Assembly (NCBI GenBank): GCA_017517685.1
Contig: JAFWYK010000004.1
Location: 44,979-108,978, forward strand
Direction of reading: 5' to 3'
Source: Clostridia bacterium
Lineage (GTDB): Bacteria; Bacillota; Clostridia; TANB77; CAG-508
Length of the DNA stretch: 64,000 nt
Below, in pieces: positions 9,343-17,364 of the stretch. Every line of letters starts with the position of its first letter. The first letter of the stretch is position 1. A program made the translations under genes and the position numbers. The notes under the pieces were generated by a model. That model was not told where the DNA came from, searched no databases, and saw only the letters and a list, made by a program, of their open reading frames with translations.

Positions 9343-9600
9343 TTAAATTTTTCTGTACCAGAATATAGCAATTGCTAACCCTATAATACTAGCAATATTA
9401 ATTCTAAACATACAGCTAAATGATATTTTAAGTACACTTAAATCTAATGTTACTGGGCTAGATAGTCCAAACTCATTTCCATATGCAAGCCACCATAACC
9501 AATTTACACTTTTTGCAAGCTCCCCTAGCAATCCACCAAGTACTAATCCTGATAAAAGGAATACTAAAAGGATCCACATATTTTTTTCTTTTGTTGCCAT
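9343..9600 (-). CDS. DUF4321 family membrane protein
   Basis: This 85-residue protein has two membrane segments, LLVFLLSGLVLGGLLGEL near the start and IASIIGLAIAIFWY at the end, separated by a loop with GLSSPVTLDLSVLKISF. The pattern GGLLGEL ... LTLDLxVLKxxF ... N-x-ASIIGL is that of DUF4321, a family often found beside mreB/mreC in Clostridia. Its function is not known; position suggests a role linked to cell shape. It is the first gene of the minus-strand operon here, 37 bases before mreC. Confidence 0.75.
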   Translation of the reverse strand: MATKEKNMWILLVFLLSGLVLGGLLGELAKSVNWLWWLAYGNEFGLSSPVTLDLSVLKISFSCMFRINIASIIGLAIAIFWYRKI

Positions 9601-9787
9601 ATCTGTACCTCCATTTTTTCTTACGGATATTTATATTTTTACTGTTATATTATATATTGATAAGTACTTTTTTTCAAGTAATTTATATAGTTTTTTTAAA
9701 TATAATTTAATATAAAAAACGCATACATTTATTGACATTTACTTTTAATTTAATCAATGTATAATTTAATTATATAGGAGGATTCTT

Positions 9788-10342
9788 ATGAAACTTGAAA
9801 TGCTAAATGACAGCAAATTAAAAATATCTTTTGATTCTAAGGAATTAGAAGAAAACGGTATCTCTATTCATACATATTTATCTGGCTCAAAACTTATTAA
9901 AAAGTTTATTTATGCCATTTTAGAAATTGCCGAAGAAGAACTTAATTTTACATTTAAAAATTATAAGTTAGATGTTGAATCCTACTCTTTTAATCATACC
10001 CATTTTATTATATATATAACCAAAGATTTATCAAATTTCAATTCTAAAAATACTGATATATCCAGCGAAATAACATATATGTTCAAAAATCAAAATGAAG
10101 CTTTATCATTTATAGAACGAAACTATAATTTATTAAAAAATATATTTAATCTTTATAAATACAAAAGTAATTATTATTTAATGATTAACACAAAAAATAT
10201 AGACTTAAAACAAACAAAAAGGATGCAAATTTCACTTTTTGATGAAACCGCAACCCACTTTACCTCTAATATATTAAATTCAAAAATAAAAGAATTTGGA
10301 AAGTTTACTTTAAACACTCACACTATTGATAAATTAATTTAG
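9788..10342 (+). CDS. mecA: MecA-like adaptor protein
   Basis: MecA proteins deliver substrates such as competence or sporulation regulators to the ClpC-ClpP protease. The 184-residue product shows the family layout: an N-terminal substrate-binding part starting MKLEMLNDSKLKISFD, a variable linker (about residues 80-95) and a C-terminal ClpC-binding part with YMFKNQNEALSF, LYKYKSNYYLMI and the closing KEFGKF. It is shorter than Bacillus MecA (about 218). AGGAGG lies 7 bases before ATG, and a TATAAT box lies at 9760-9765, though its nearest TTGACA (9732-9737) is spaced too widely at 22 bases. It is a single gene that ends at a shared terminator. Confidence 0.82.
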   Translation: MKLEMLNDSKLKISFDSKELEENGISIHTYLSGSKLIKKFIYAILEIAEEELNFTFKNYKLDVESYSFNHTHFIIYITKDLSNFNSKNTDISSEITYMFKNQNEALSFIERNYNLLKNIFNLYKYKSNYYLMINTKNIDLKQTKRMQISLFDETATHFTSNILNSKIKEFGKFTLNTHTIDKLI

Positions 10343-10356
10343 TTAAAATAACATAA

Positions 10357-10386
10357 AAGGAGAGTTATAAAAACTCTCCTTCTTTT
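10357..10386. terminator. Bidirectional terminator (mecA-like and M23 genes)
   Basis: Perfect 10-bp stem AAGGAGAGTT (10357-10366) with AACTCTCCTT (10372-10381), 5-base loop, T-rich on the plus side and A-rich upstream, so it can serve both convergent genes. Its plus-strand T-run overlaps the end of the M23 gene. Confidence 0.85.
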
Positions 10387-11365
10387 AGTAAATATAGTTT
10401 TGAGGATTTTTTGCTACTCCATTTACTCTAATTTCTAAATGTAAATGTGGCCCTGTTGAATTTCCTGTTGAACCAACTGCCGCGATTGTCTCCCCTTGAC
10501 TTACTGTCTGTCCGACACTAACATATAATCTACTGCAGTGAGCATAGTATGTTTGAATACCATTGCCATGATCTACTATAACTAAATTTCCATATGATCC
10601 TTTCCATGCTGAGTAAACTACTGTACCTGAAGCTGCTGCTTTAAGTGGTGTTCCAGAAGATGTTGCTATATCTAATCCTGTGTGAATTCCACTTCTTCTT
10701 CTACCAAATCTTGAAGTAATAGTTCCATTAACTGGTCTTACTAATGAAATACCAAGTGTTGTATTAGCCATATCATAGCTTTTTGATGTAACTATTTTCT
10801 TTTTAATTGTTTTAACTTTTTCTTTATATAAAGCTGCAACAGCTGTATCTTTATCTGAAAATTCTTTTAACTCTGTTTCATATTTTAAAGCATAAGTTAT
10901 AGAATCTTGATTTTGACTATTTTTTGCTTTTAAATCGTTTATTATTGCATCTGCTTCTTCATATGATGAAACATAATATTTTTCTTCACCATTTTCTATA
11001 ATAGCATAATACTTATAATATGGAACACCTGAGCTAATTACTGTATCAAATATTTCATCATCATTAGCTTTATATCCCTTTTGTAATAAACATAAATCAT
11101 ACTCTGGATAACTGTCTACCTCAACAAATGCTACTGTTTTGTTGTCTCCACTATCTAAATATGTATTAATTTTCTTTTGTAACTTACTTTTGTCTTCAGT
11201 ATAACCTATAAACTCACCGTTTAAAGATACACTGTACATTGGTTTATACACGACAAAAACTACAAAACCTATGATTGCAAGTCCTACAAGTAGCATAATT
11301 ATTAATTTAATCCATGCTCTTAAGTAAATCACTATGTTCCTTAGAATATTAGTAATTGCCACCAC
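10385..11365 (-). CDS. Membrane-anchored M23 family peptidase
   Basis: Peptidoglycan endopeptidase of the LytM/M23 type. One membrane helix lies near residues 18-40 (LIIMLLVGLAIIGFVVFVVY), followed by an extracellular region of about 160 residues and the C-terminal M23 domain. Zinc ligands are visible as His and Asp in GIHTGLD (about 226 and 230) and His in HLH (PHLHLEI, near residue 307), with YYAH as the catalytic histidine motif. Such proteins act in wall remodelling or, like SpoIIQ, at the forespore. The frame starts GTGGTG with poor spacing; a second GTG at the codon for VIYLRAW, behind TAAGGA, is an alternative start. A true LytM domain active site appears intact. Confidence 0.88.
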   Translation of the reverse strand: MVAITNILRNIVIYLRAWIKLIIMLLVGLAIIGFVVFVVYKPMYSVSLNGEFIGYTEDKSKLQKKINTYLDSGDNKTVAFVEVDSYPEYDLCLLQKGYKANDDEIFDTVISSGVPYYKYYAIIENGEEKYYVSSYEEADAIINDLKAKNSQNQDSITYALKYETELKEFSDKDTAVAALYKEKVKTIKKKIVTSKSYDMANTTLGISLVRPVNGTITSRFGRRRSGIHTGLDIATSSGTPLKAAASGTVVYSAWKGSYGNLVIVDHGNGIQTYYAHCSRLYVSVGQTVSQGETIAAVGSTGNSTGPHLHLEIRVNGVAKNPQNYIY

Positions 11366-11565
11366 CCCTTTGTACCATATTTGAATATAATTTCACATAT
11401 AATTTCTTAAAAAATAAAACTTTAAAACGAGTAGCACTTAAATATTTTTTCAAATATTTAAAAATTTTAAAGCTTTACCTAATAAATTATACTTATATTC
11501 AACATTAGCTTATAATATTTAAGCAATAATGTCAATAACAATTTGTTCTAATTTTGAAAATTTTG

Positions 11566-11594
11566 TGAAAAAAGTCGGCACAAAATTTGCCGAC
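11566..11594 (-). terminator. Terminator of the coat-protein pair
   Basis: Stem GTCGGCA (11574-11580) with TGCCGAC (11588-11594), 7-base loop; on the minus strand it is followed by TTTTTT. It sits 7 bases after the stop of the 82-residue coat-like gene. Confidence 0.8.
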
Positions 11595-11600
11595 CTGTCT

Positions 11601-11849
11601 CTATTGATTTGTTACTTCATCTCTTACTGTTGTTATCTCTTGAACTGTTGCATTTTGTGCAGGAACATAGTATCCTTTTGATTCTGCTAATTTAAAAAGT
11701 TCATATTGAAAACTTTCTGATGAATTCCTTAAATTTTGAAGTGTTTGTCTAAGCTCCATATTAGCTGTTTCTGTAATAGCACTTTCAAAATCTTTTAAAC
11801 ATGATTTTGTTGATGATAATACATCATTTACAATAGCTTTCTCTTCCAT
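11601..11849 (-). CDS. CotF-like spore coat protein
   Basis: The 82-residue protein is all-helical and ends with YELFKLAESKGYYVPAQ, the hallmark of the Coat_F family in which a helix pair is followed by a K-G-Y/W-Y-x-P motif. In Bacillus, CotF is a spore coat component; small relatives are common in Clostridia, often as pairs. It starts eight bases after the end of the 61-residue partner, so the two form one operon. This supports a spore-forming host. The protein is shorter than CotF itself and seems to hold one copy of the domain. Confidence 0.75.
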   Translation of the reverse strand: MEEKAIVNDVLSSTKSCLKDFESAITETANMELRQTLQNLRNSSESFQYELFKLAESKGYYVPAQNATVQEITTVRDEVTNQ

Positions 11850-11857
11850 ATTACCTC

Positions 11858-12043
11858 CTAAACCAAGAATGACATTAATTTTTGTTTTGAACTTAAAGCA
11901 TCTTGAGCCGCTTTATTCAATACTTGTTTGATTTGTGGATCCACAGCACTATCAGCATAATGTGTAAATTTTGAATACGCATTAGTTTGTGCTCCAATAA
12001 AATGTCTTAAATTTTGTAATTCCATTTGATTTAATGAACTCAT
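11858..12043 (-). CDS. Small coat-like protein, 61 residues
   Basis: This helical protein (MSSLNQMELQNLRHFIGAQ start) has the pattern of the small spore-coat-associated proteins that precede CotF-like genes: LxxLRxxIGxQ, K-x-x-x-Y-A, then DPQIKQVLNKAAQ. The last part, DPQIKQ...A.....HQ/KQKL, is typical. It has an AAGGA-type site and lies directly upstream of the CotF-like gene, so a joint role in the spore coat is likely but inferred from family and context only. Confidence 0.65.
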   Translation of the reverse strand: MSSLNQMELQNLRHFIGAQTNAYSKFTHYADSAVDPQIKQVLNKAAQDALSSKQKLMSFLV

Positions 12044-12132
12044 TTTCTATTCCTTTCTACATAAGATTTACTTATATAATATCCAAACAAATAATTTTTT
12101 ATTCATTTTTTCAAACATATTTATTTAATTCA

Positions 12133-12161
12133 TTGACAAACTAAAATCATTGTTTTATAAT
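12133..12161 (+). promoter_or_regulatory. Sigma-A type promoter of tRNA-Lys
   Basis: A perfect TTGACA (12133-12138) and a perfect TATAAT (12156-12161) are separated by 17 bases, and the tRNA begins 19 bases downstream. This is the clearest promoter in the window. Confidence 0.9.
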
Positions 12162-12179
12162 GTATTTTGTTATCAGAAA

Positions 12180-12255
12180 GGGTGATTAGCTCAGATGGTA
12201 GAGCAGCTGACTCTTAATCAGAAGGTCCGGGGTTCGATCCCCCGATTGCCCACCA
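12180..12255 (+). tRNA. tRNA-Lys (anticodon CTT)
   Basis: The 76-base gene folds as a normal cloverleaf: acceptor GGGTGAT with ATTGCCC (two G-T pairs), D arm AGCTCAGATGGTAGAGC, anticodon loop CTCTTAA giving CTT, T arm with GGTTCGATCC, and an encoded CCA end. It has its own promoter and terminator and stands alone between coat genes and ftsH. Confidence 0.95.
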
Positions 12256-12285
12256 GAACTAACCGAAAGGTTAGTTCTTTTTTTA
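12256..12285 (+). terminator. tRNA-Lys terminator
   Basis: Perfect 9-bp stem GAACTAACC (12256-12264) with GGTTAGTTC (12269-12277), GAAA tetraloop and a run of seven Ts. It begins right after the CCA end. Confidence 0.92.
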
Positions 12286-12317
12286 TATAAAAAACAAGAC
12301 GCCCATAAAAGGCGTCT
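12286..12317 (-). terminator. ftsH terminator
   Basis: Stem AGACGCC (12297-12303) with GGCGTCT (12311-12317) around CATAAAA; on the minus strand it is followed by TGTTTTTT. It ends the tilS-ftsH transcript and faces the tRNA terminator. Confidence 0.8.
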
Positions 12318-12346
12318 CGTTTTAGTATTTAATTAGAATTCGAAGA

Positions 12347-14161
12347 TTAAGAATTCATTATATTGTTAAATTCTTCTCCATCTATTTTTTCTTTTTCAAG
12401 TAACACATTAGCAACTGCATGAAGTTTTTCCATATTTTGGTTTAAGATATCTTCTGTTCTTCTATATGCTGTATCTATAATTCTCTTAACTTCTTCGTCT
12501 ATTAATCCTGATGTCTCTTCACTAAAGTTCTTTTGTGTTGTAAAGTCTCTACCTAAGAACACTTCTTCATTTCCTGATCCAAATGTAATTGCTCCTAGTT
12601 TTTCACTCATACCATATTTAGTAACCATTGCTCTTGCAATTTTAGATGCTCTTTCAATGTCATTACTTGCTCCTGTAGAGATATCTCCTAGTACTAAAGC
12701 TTCTGCAACTCTACCACCTAATAATGATATGATTTGTTCTTCCATTTCAGATTTACTCATAAATGATCTATCTTCTGATGGTCTATACATTGTATATCCT
12801 CCAGCCATTCCTCTTGGAATAATAGATATTTGATGAACGTCATCTTGAGTAGGTAAGAATTTACTTGCTACAGCGTGACCAGCTTCATGGAAAGCAACTA
12901 GTTTCTTTTCTTTTTCACTAATTACTCTTGATTTTTTCTCTGGTCCCATAGTTACTTTAACCATAGCATCTTCTATTTCAAGCATACCTATTTCTTGTTT
13001 GTCTCTTCTAGCTGCTAAAAGGGCTGCTTCATTTAAAACATTTTCTAAGTCGGCACCAACAAATCCTGCTGTATTTTTAGCGATTGTTCCTAAATCAACA
13101 TCATCACCTAATTTTTTCTTTCTAGCATGTACTTTTAATATTTCTTCTCTAGCTTTAACATCTGGTTGTCCTACTAATATTTGTCTATCAAATCTTCCTG
13201 CTCTTAATAAAGCTTTATCTAATACGTCTGGTCTATTTGTAGCAGCAAGTACGATAACACCTTCATTTGCAGCAAAACCATCCATCTCTACTAATAATTG
13301 GTTTAATGTTTGTTCTCTTTCATCGTGTCCTCCACCAAGACCTGCACCTCTTTGACGTCCAACTGCATCAATCTCATCTATAAATATGATACATGGAGCG
13401 TTTTTCTTAGCTTGTTCAAATAAATCTCTTACTCTTGATGCACCAACACCAACGAACATTTCAACGAAATCAGAACCACTTATAATAAAGAATGGGACTC
13501 CTGCTTCACCAGCAACAGCTTTAGCAAGTAAAGTTTTACCTGTTCCTGGAGGTCCTACTAATAGTACACCTTTTGGAATTCTAGCACCCATATCTGTAAA
13601 TTTTTTAGGTGATCTTAAGAAATCAACTATTTCAGATAACTCTTCTTTTTCTTCATCTATACCAGCAACATCTTTAAATGTTAATTTTGTTTTTTCATCA
13701 TTAGCATTTAACATTCTTGCTTTACTTTTTCCAAAGTTCATAGATTTGTTACCACCTTGATTTGGGTTCATAAGTAGTAACCAGAAAAGAACAAATATTA
13801 ATATGATTACTAATGGTGAGAATAAACTTAATACAGACATTACAATTGATTCTTCTTCTTGAACAACTGTTAATGTAGGATTTTCAGCCATAACATCTGC
13901 AATTTGATCCATAAAGCTATCTACACTTGGTATAGCAACTTCTTTTGGAATAGCATTCTCTTCAGCACCAACAAAGTAAACATATGCACTTGTTTTATCT
14001 GATGATATTTCTATTTTTTCTACTTCGTTATTAGCAATGCTGCTAATTAACTTTGAATAAGGCATTTGCATATCTGGGTTATTAAGCACAGTATGTAGCC
14101 CAAGTAAAATCAGCATTAATATAACTAGCCATGAAGCTAGTGTTTTGATACCACTTTTCAA
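12347..14161 (-). CDS. ftsH: ATP-dependent zinc metalloprotease FtsH
   Basis: FtsH is a membrane-bound hexameric AAA protease for membrane and regulatory proteins. Seen in order: a first membrane helix ([15 protein letters not shown]), an extracytoplasmic region, a second helix ([15 protein letters not shown]), the AAA domain with Walker A GPPGTGKT (about residue 204), Walker [13 protein letters not shown] and SRH motif [18 protein letters not shown], then HEAGH (about 424), the zinc site. I chose a TTG start at 14161 because GGGAGG lies 8 bases before it; an ATG at 14203 in the same frame has no such site. That gives 604 residues. It follows tilS, as in many Firmicutes, but the hpt gene normally between them is missing. 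Confidence 0.96.
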   Translation of the reverse strand: MKSGIKTLASWLVILMLILLGLHTVLNNPDMQMPYSKLISSIANNEVEKIEISSDKTSAYVYFVGAEENAIPKEVAIPSVDSFMDQIADVMAENPTLTVVQEEESIVMSVLSLFSPLVIILIFVLFWLLLMNPNQGGNKSMNFGKSKARMLNANDEKTKLTFKDVAGIDEEKEELSEIVDFLRSPKKFTDMGARIPKGVLLVGPPGTGKTLLAKAVAGEAGVPFFIISGSDFVEMFVGVGASRVRDLFEQAKKNAPCIIFIDEIDAVGRQRGAGLGGGHDEREQTLNQLLVEMDGFAANEGVIVLAATNRPDVLDKALLRAGRFDRQILVGQPDVKAREEILKVHARKKKLGDDVDLGTIAKNTAGFVGADLENVLNEAALLAARRDKQEIGMLEIEDAMVKVTMGPEKKSRVISEKEKKLVAFHEAGHAVASKFLPTQDDVHQISIIPRGMAGGYTMYRPSEDRSFMSKSEMEEQIISLLGGRVAEALVLGDISTGASNDIERASKIARAMVTKYGMSEKLGAITFGSGNEEVFLGRDFTTQKNFSEETSGLIDEEVKRIIDTAYRRTEDILNQNMEKLHAVANVLLEKEKIDGEEFNNIMNS

Positions 14162-14282
14162 AATATTGTCCTCCCATATTCTTATATGCCTAAAATATAG
14201 CATAGCAAAAATTCAATTGCAATAGGTTTTTTTAAAAGAAATATGTCTGTAACATTTGATTTTTCAAGGCCTTTACGGAAGC

Positions 14283-15302
14283 CTATTTTACGTCCGAAAT
14301 GATAATTTTTTTATTTTTGATTACAATTTTAGTTTTTTTATTCGGAGTTAAAAATTTATTCCCAATATTATTGTTGCAAAGTTTAATTATATCTTCTATA
14401 TGTATTTTTTCTATTCCCTTTGTTGTTCCAAAAATCTTATTTATACTATACAAAATTACTCTTTTTTGAATCGCTACATTTTCTGCATTAAAACGCTTCA
14501 AATCTAATATAATTATAGCCTCCGCATTCTCATTATATACATCATTTTTTAAGTTTTTTTCTTCTAAACACATAGAATTATACGCAACTTCTGTTTGCAT
14601 ATCCAAATAATTTAAATCATCTTTTGCAATATTTGAGAGTCTTGTAATAGCTTCTATAATATTAGGGTTCAATTCCTCTTTAATATACGGAATAGCTACA
14701 TTACGAATTTTATTTCTTGTATAAACATTCTCATCATTTGACTCATCATGTCTTGGATTTATATTTTCTTTCTTACAATATTCTTCAATATCTACTCTTT
14801 CAATTTCAATTAATGGTCTAATATAATTTAATGATTTAGCTTCTATTCCTTTTAAACCGCTTAATCCACTACCTCTAACAATATTCATAATTACTGTTTC
14901 TACATTATCATTAGCATTATGAGCTATAGCAATCTTATTTGCATTTACTTCTTCTTTCACTTGATTAAAGAAATCATATCTAATTATTCTTCCTGTTTCT
15001 TCTAATCCTCTTTTCTCTCTTTCTGCTGTTTCCTTAATGTTAGCATGAAGAATAAAACATTCAATATTATTTTTTTCACAATACTCTTGAACATATTTTT
15101 CATCAATTTTTGCATTTTCTCTTAATCCATGATTAATATGTGCAACAACATAGTCAAATTTAATTAATTCTTCACTCTTAATTTTACTTAAAACACTAAG
15201 CATAGCCATTGAATCTGGTCCACCTGATACTCCAAGTACAAGTTTGTCACCATTTTCAATTAATTTAAACTTTTTAATTGTATTTAATACTTTTTCTAAC
15301 AT
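14283..15302 (-). CDS. tilS: tRNA(Ile)-lysidine synthase TilS
   Basis: TilS changes C34 of the AUA-reading tRNA-Ile to lysidine, which is essential for correct decoding. The PP-loop ATP site SGGPDS is at residues 26-31, followed by the family motifs HINHGLR, NANDNVETVIMN and SGLSGLKGI, and later RPLIE and HDESNDENVYTRNKIR. The start is the ATG at 15302, six bases after GAAGGGG; the frame extends a few codons further up without a site. At 339 residues it is on the short side: the C-terminal tRNA-binding part is reduced to about 50 residues ending LTPNKKTKIVIKNKK. Confidence 0.93.
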   Translation of the reverse strand: MLEKVLNTIKKFKLIENGDKLVLGVSGGPDSMAMLSVLSKIKSEELIKFDYVVAHINHGLRENAKIDEKYVQEYCEKNNIECFILHANIKETAEREKRGLEETGRIIRYDFFNQVKEEVNANKIAIAHNANDNVETVIMNIVRGSGLSGLKGIEAKSLNYIRPLIEIERVDIEEYCKKENINPRHDESNDENVYTRNKIRNVAIPYIKEELNPNIIEAITRLSNIAKDDLNYLDMQTEVAYNSMCLEEKNLKNDVYNENAEAIIILDLKRFNAENVAIQKRVILYSINKIFGTTKGIEKIHIEDIIKLCNNNIGNKFLTPNKKTKIVIKNKKIIISDVK

Positions 15303-15383
15303 ACAATCCCCTTCTTTTCTATAAAACAAGGACGAAGATATAGAACATTTCTGTTCAATAGCTACGTCCCCAAATCATTCTTA

Positions 15384-16724
15384 TTATTGTTCTTCAAAAA
15401 ATCTTTTTTCTAAATTTGCGAATTTTGTATAACTTGGAAGCCAAGCTAAATCAATTGTACCTGTTGAACCACCTCTGTGTTTTGCAAGTATTACTTCAGC
15501 TACATTTTTCTTTTCACTATCTTCATTATAATAATCATCTCTATATAAGAATATAACTTGATCGGCGTCTTGCTCAATTGCTCCAGACTCTCTTAAGTCT
15601 GATAACATAGGTCTCTTATCATCACGTTTTTCAACAGAACGAGATAACTGAGATAGTGCAATTACTGGTATTTGAAGTTCTTTCGCTAAAATTTTTAAAG
15701 ATCTACTAATTTCTGAAATTTCTTGCTCACGGCTAGCATTTTTCTTACCACTTCCTTGAATAAGTTGTAAGTAGTCGATTACTACTAAACCAATATCTTT
15801 TTCAATCTTAAGCTTTCTACATTTAGCACGAATTTCCATTATTGAAATACCAGCTGTATCATCAATATAGATAGGTGCTTCTGATAATCTTGTTAATGTT
15901 GAAGCTAACTTAACCCAATCATCATCTTCAAGTTGTCCAGTTCTAACTTTATTACTATCAACTAATGCTTCACAACAAAGAATTCTGTTACCAACTTGCT
16001 CTTTAGACATCTCTAAGTTAAAAATAGCAACACCTTTTTTAGCTTGAACAGCTACGTTTGTAGCGATATTAATTGCAAATGCTGATTTACCCATCGCAGG
16101 TCTTGCAGCTACAATTATTAAATCTGAATCATGTAATCCAGAAGTTTTTAAATCATAATCTTTAAATCCTGTAGGTGTTCCACTTAATTGACCTTTTTGA
16201 TTATATAATTCTTCTAACTTTGCAAAAGTTTCTACTAAAACATCTTTTAAAGCAGAATAACCTTTTGTATTTTTCTTTTGAGCTAAATCGAATATTTTCT
16301 TTTCAGCCATGTCCATTATTCTATCAACATCTTCAGTTTCATCATACCCTAAAGCTACAAGTTCATTTGCTGAAGAAATTAAATTTCTAAGCATAGCTTT
16401 TTCATCAACTATTTTAATGTATTTATCAACGTTAGCAGTTGTTGGTACTCTTTCAGGTAGACTCGCTAAATATTCAAGTCCTCCTACCCTTTCAAAATTA
16501 CCTGTTTCTATCAATTCTGCTTTTACTGTAATTATATCTATTGGTTCATTTTTTGAGTATAAACTAAGTATAGCTGCATATATAGCTTTATTATCTTCTC
16601 TATAAAAAGCATCTTCTTTTAATACTTCAATTGCAGCAATAACAGAATCTCTGTCTGTTAACATACACCCTAATATAGCTTGCTCAGCTTCTATATCATG
16701 TGGTGGAACTTTTCCTAAATCCAT
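15384..16724 (-). CDS. dnaB: Replicative DNA helicase DnaB
   Basis: Ring helicase that unwinds DNA at the fork. The N-terminal domain begins PPHDIEAEQAILGCML, and the RecA-like domain has Walker A ARPAMGKSAFA (about residues 204-215), the EMSKEQVGNRIL motif, Walker B LVVIDYLQLI, and the arginine-finger region KHRGGSTGTI near the end. The 446-residue length is normal and no intein is present. The site GAGGG precedes the ATG. It follows rplI by 33 bases, a classical neighbour pair in Firmicutes. Confidence 0.96.
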   Translation of the reverse strand: MDLGKVPPHDIEAEQAILGCMLTDRDSVIAAIEVLKEDAFYREDNKAIYAAILSLYSKNEPIDIITVKAELIETGNFERVGGLEYLASLPERVPTTANVDKYIKIVDEKAMLRNLISSANELVALGYDETEDVDRIMDMAEKKIFDLAQKKNTKGYSALKDVLVETFAKLEELYNQKGQLSGTPTGFKDYDLKTSGLHDSDLIIVAARPAMGKSAFAINIATNVAVQAKKGVAIFNLEMSKEQVGNRILCCEALVDSNKVRTGQLEDDDWVKLASTLTRLSEAPIYIDDTAGISIMEIRAKCRKLKIEKDIGLVVIDYLQLIQGSGKKNASREQEISEISRSLKILAKELQIPVIALSQLSRSVEKRDDKRPMLSDLRESGAIEQDADQVIFLYRDDYYNEDSEKKNVAEVILAKHRGGSTGTIDLAWLPSYTKFANLEKRFFEEQ

Positions 16725-16757
16725 ATTTACATCCCTCTTAAATTATAGATTTTGTAC

Positions 16758-17207
16758 CTATTTTGTTGGTACTACCATTACTAATACACTTGCCATTACA
16801 CCTTCGTTTAACTTGATTTCAACTCTAGTTGTTCCAGCAACTTTTATTGATTCAGATAATAATATCTTCTTTTTATCAACATCTATCTTATGATCTTTTT
16901 TCAAGGATTCAGCAATCTCTTTTGCTGTTACAGCACCAAATAGTTTTCCATTATCTCCTGCTTTTACAGCAATCTTAAGTGTTATTTTTTTCATTTTTTC
17001 AGCTATTTCTTTAGCTTCTTTTAAGTCTTCACCTTTTCTGTATTGAATAGATTCATTTTTAGCTTTTAAATTATTCATGTTTCCACTATCAGCTGGTACA
17101 GCTAAATTTTTAGGAAATAAAAAGTTTCTTGCATATCCATCAGCAGCATTAACAACTTGATCTTTTTTTCCTACCCCTTTAATATCTTGTTTTAAAATAA
17201 CCTTCAT
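16758..17207 (-). CDS. rplI: 50S ribosomal protein bL9
   Basis: bL9 binds 23S rRNA near the L1 stalk and helps keep reading frame. The 149-residue protein has the N-terminal signature VILKQDIKGVGKKDQVVNAADGYARN cut here into VGKKGDxV-type turn and DGYARNFLFPKNLA, then the long connecting helix and the C-terminal domain with GKLFGAVTAKEIAE. AAAGGAG precedes the ATG. A terminator (17325-17358) separates it from gdpP upstream, so rplI-dnaB probably has its own promoter in the 17.2-17.3 kb gap. Confidence 0.97.
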   Translation of the reverse strand: MKVILKQDIKGVGKKDQVVNAADGYARNFLFPKNLAVPADSGNMNNLKAKNESIQYRKGEDLKEAKEIAEKMKKITLKIAVKAGDNGKLFGAVTAKEIAESLKKDHKIDVDKKKILLSESIKVAGTTRVEIKLNEGVMASVLVMVVPTK

Positions 17208-17324
17208 CTTGTTCTCCTTTCAAAAATTTATCTTTCTGTATAATTTTACTCATGTATTGTATAACATTTTAGCTGAAATATCAAGCTTTTAACTCAAACA
17301 TATATATGCTTTTAATATTTTTTA

Positions 17325-17358
17325 ATATAAAAAAGGGATAATTTATAAATTATCCCTT
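17325..17358 (-). terminator. gdpP terminator
   Basis: A 26-base perfect palindrome, AAGGGATAATTT with AATTATCCCTT (17333-17358), is followed on the minus strand by TTTTTTAT. It begins seven bases after the gdpP stop and separates gdpP from rplI. Confidence 0.85.
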
Positions 17359-17364
17359 AAAACT

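Noticed and set aside
9732..9765. Sigma-A promoter TTGACA with TATAAT before the MecA-like gene
   Set aside because: Spacing of 22 bases is too long; only the TATAAT box was kept as a hint.
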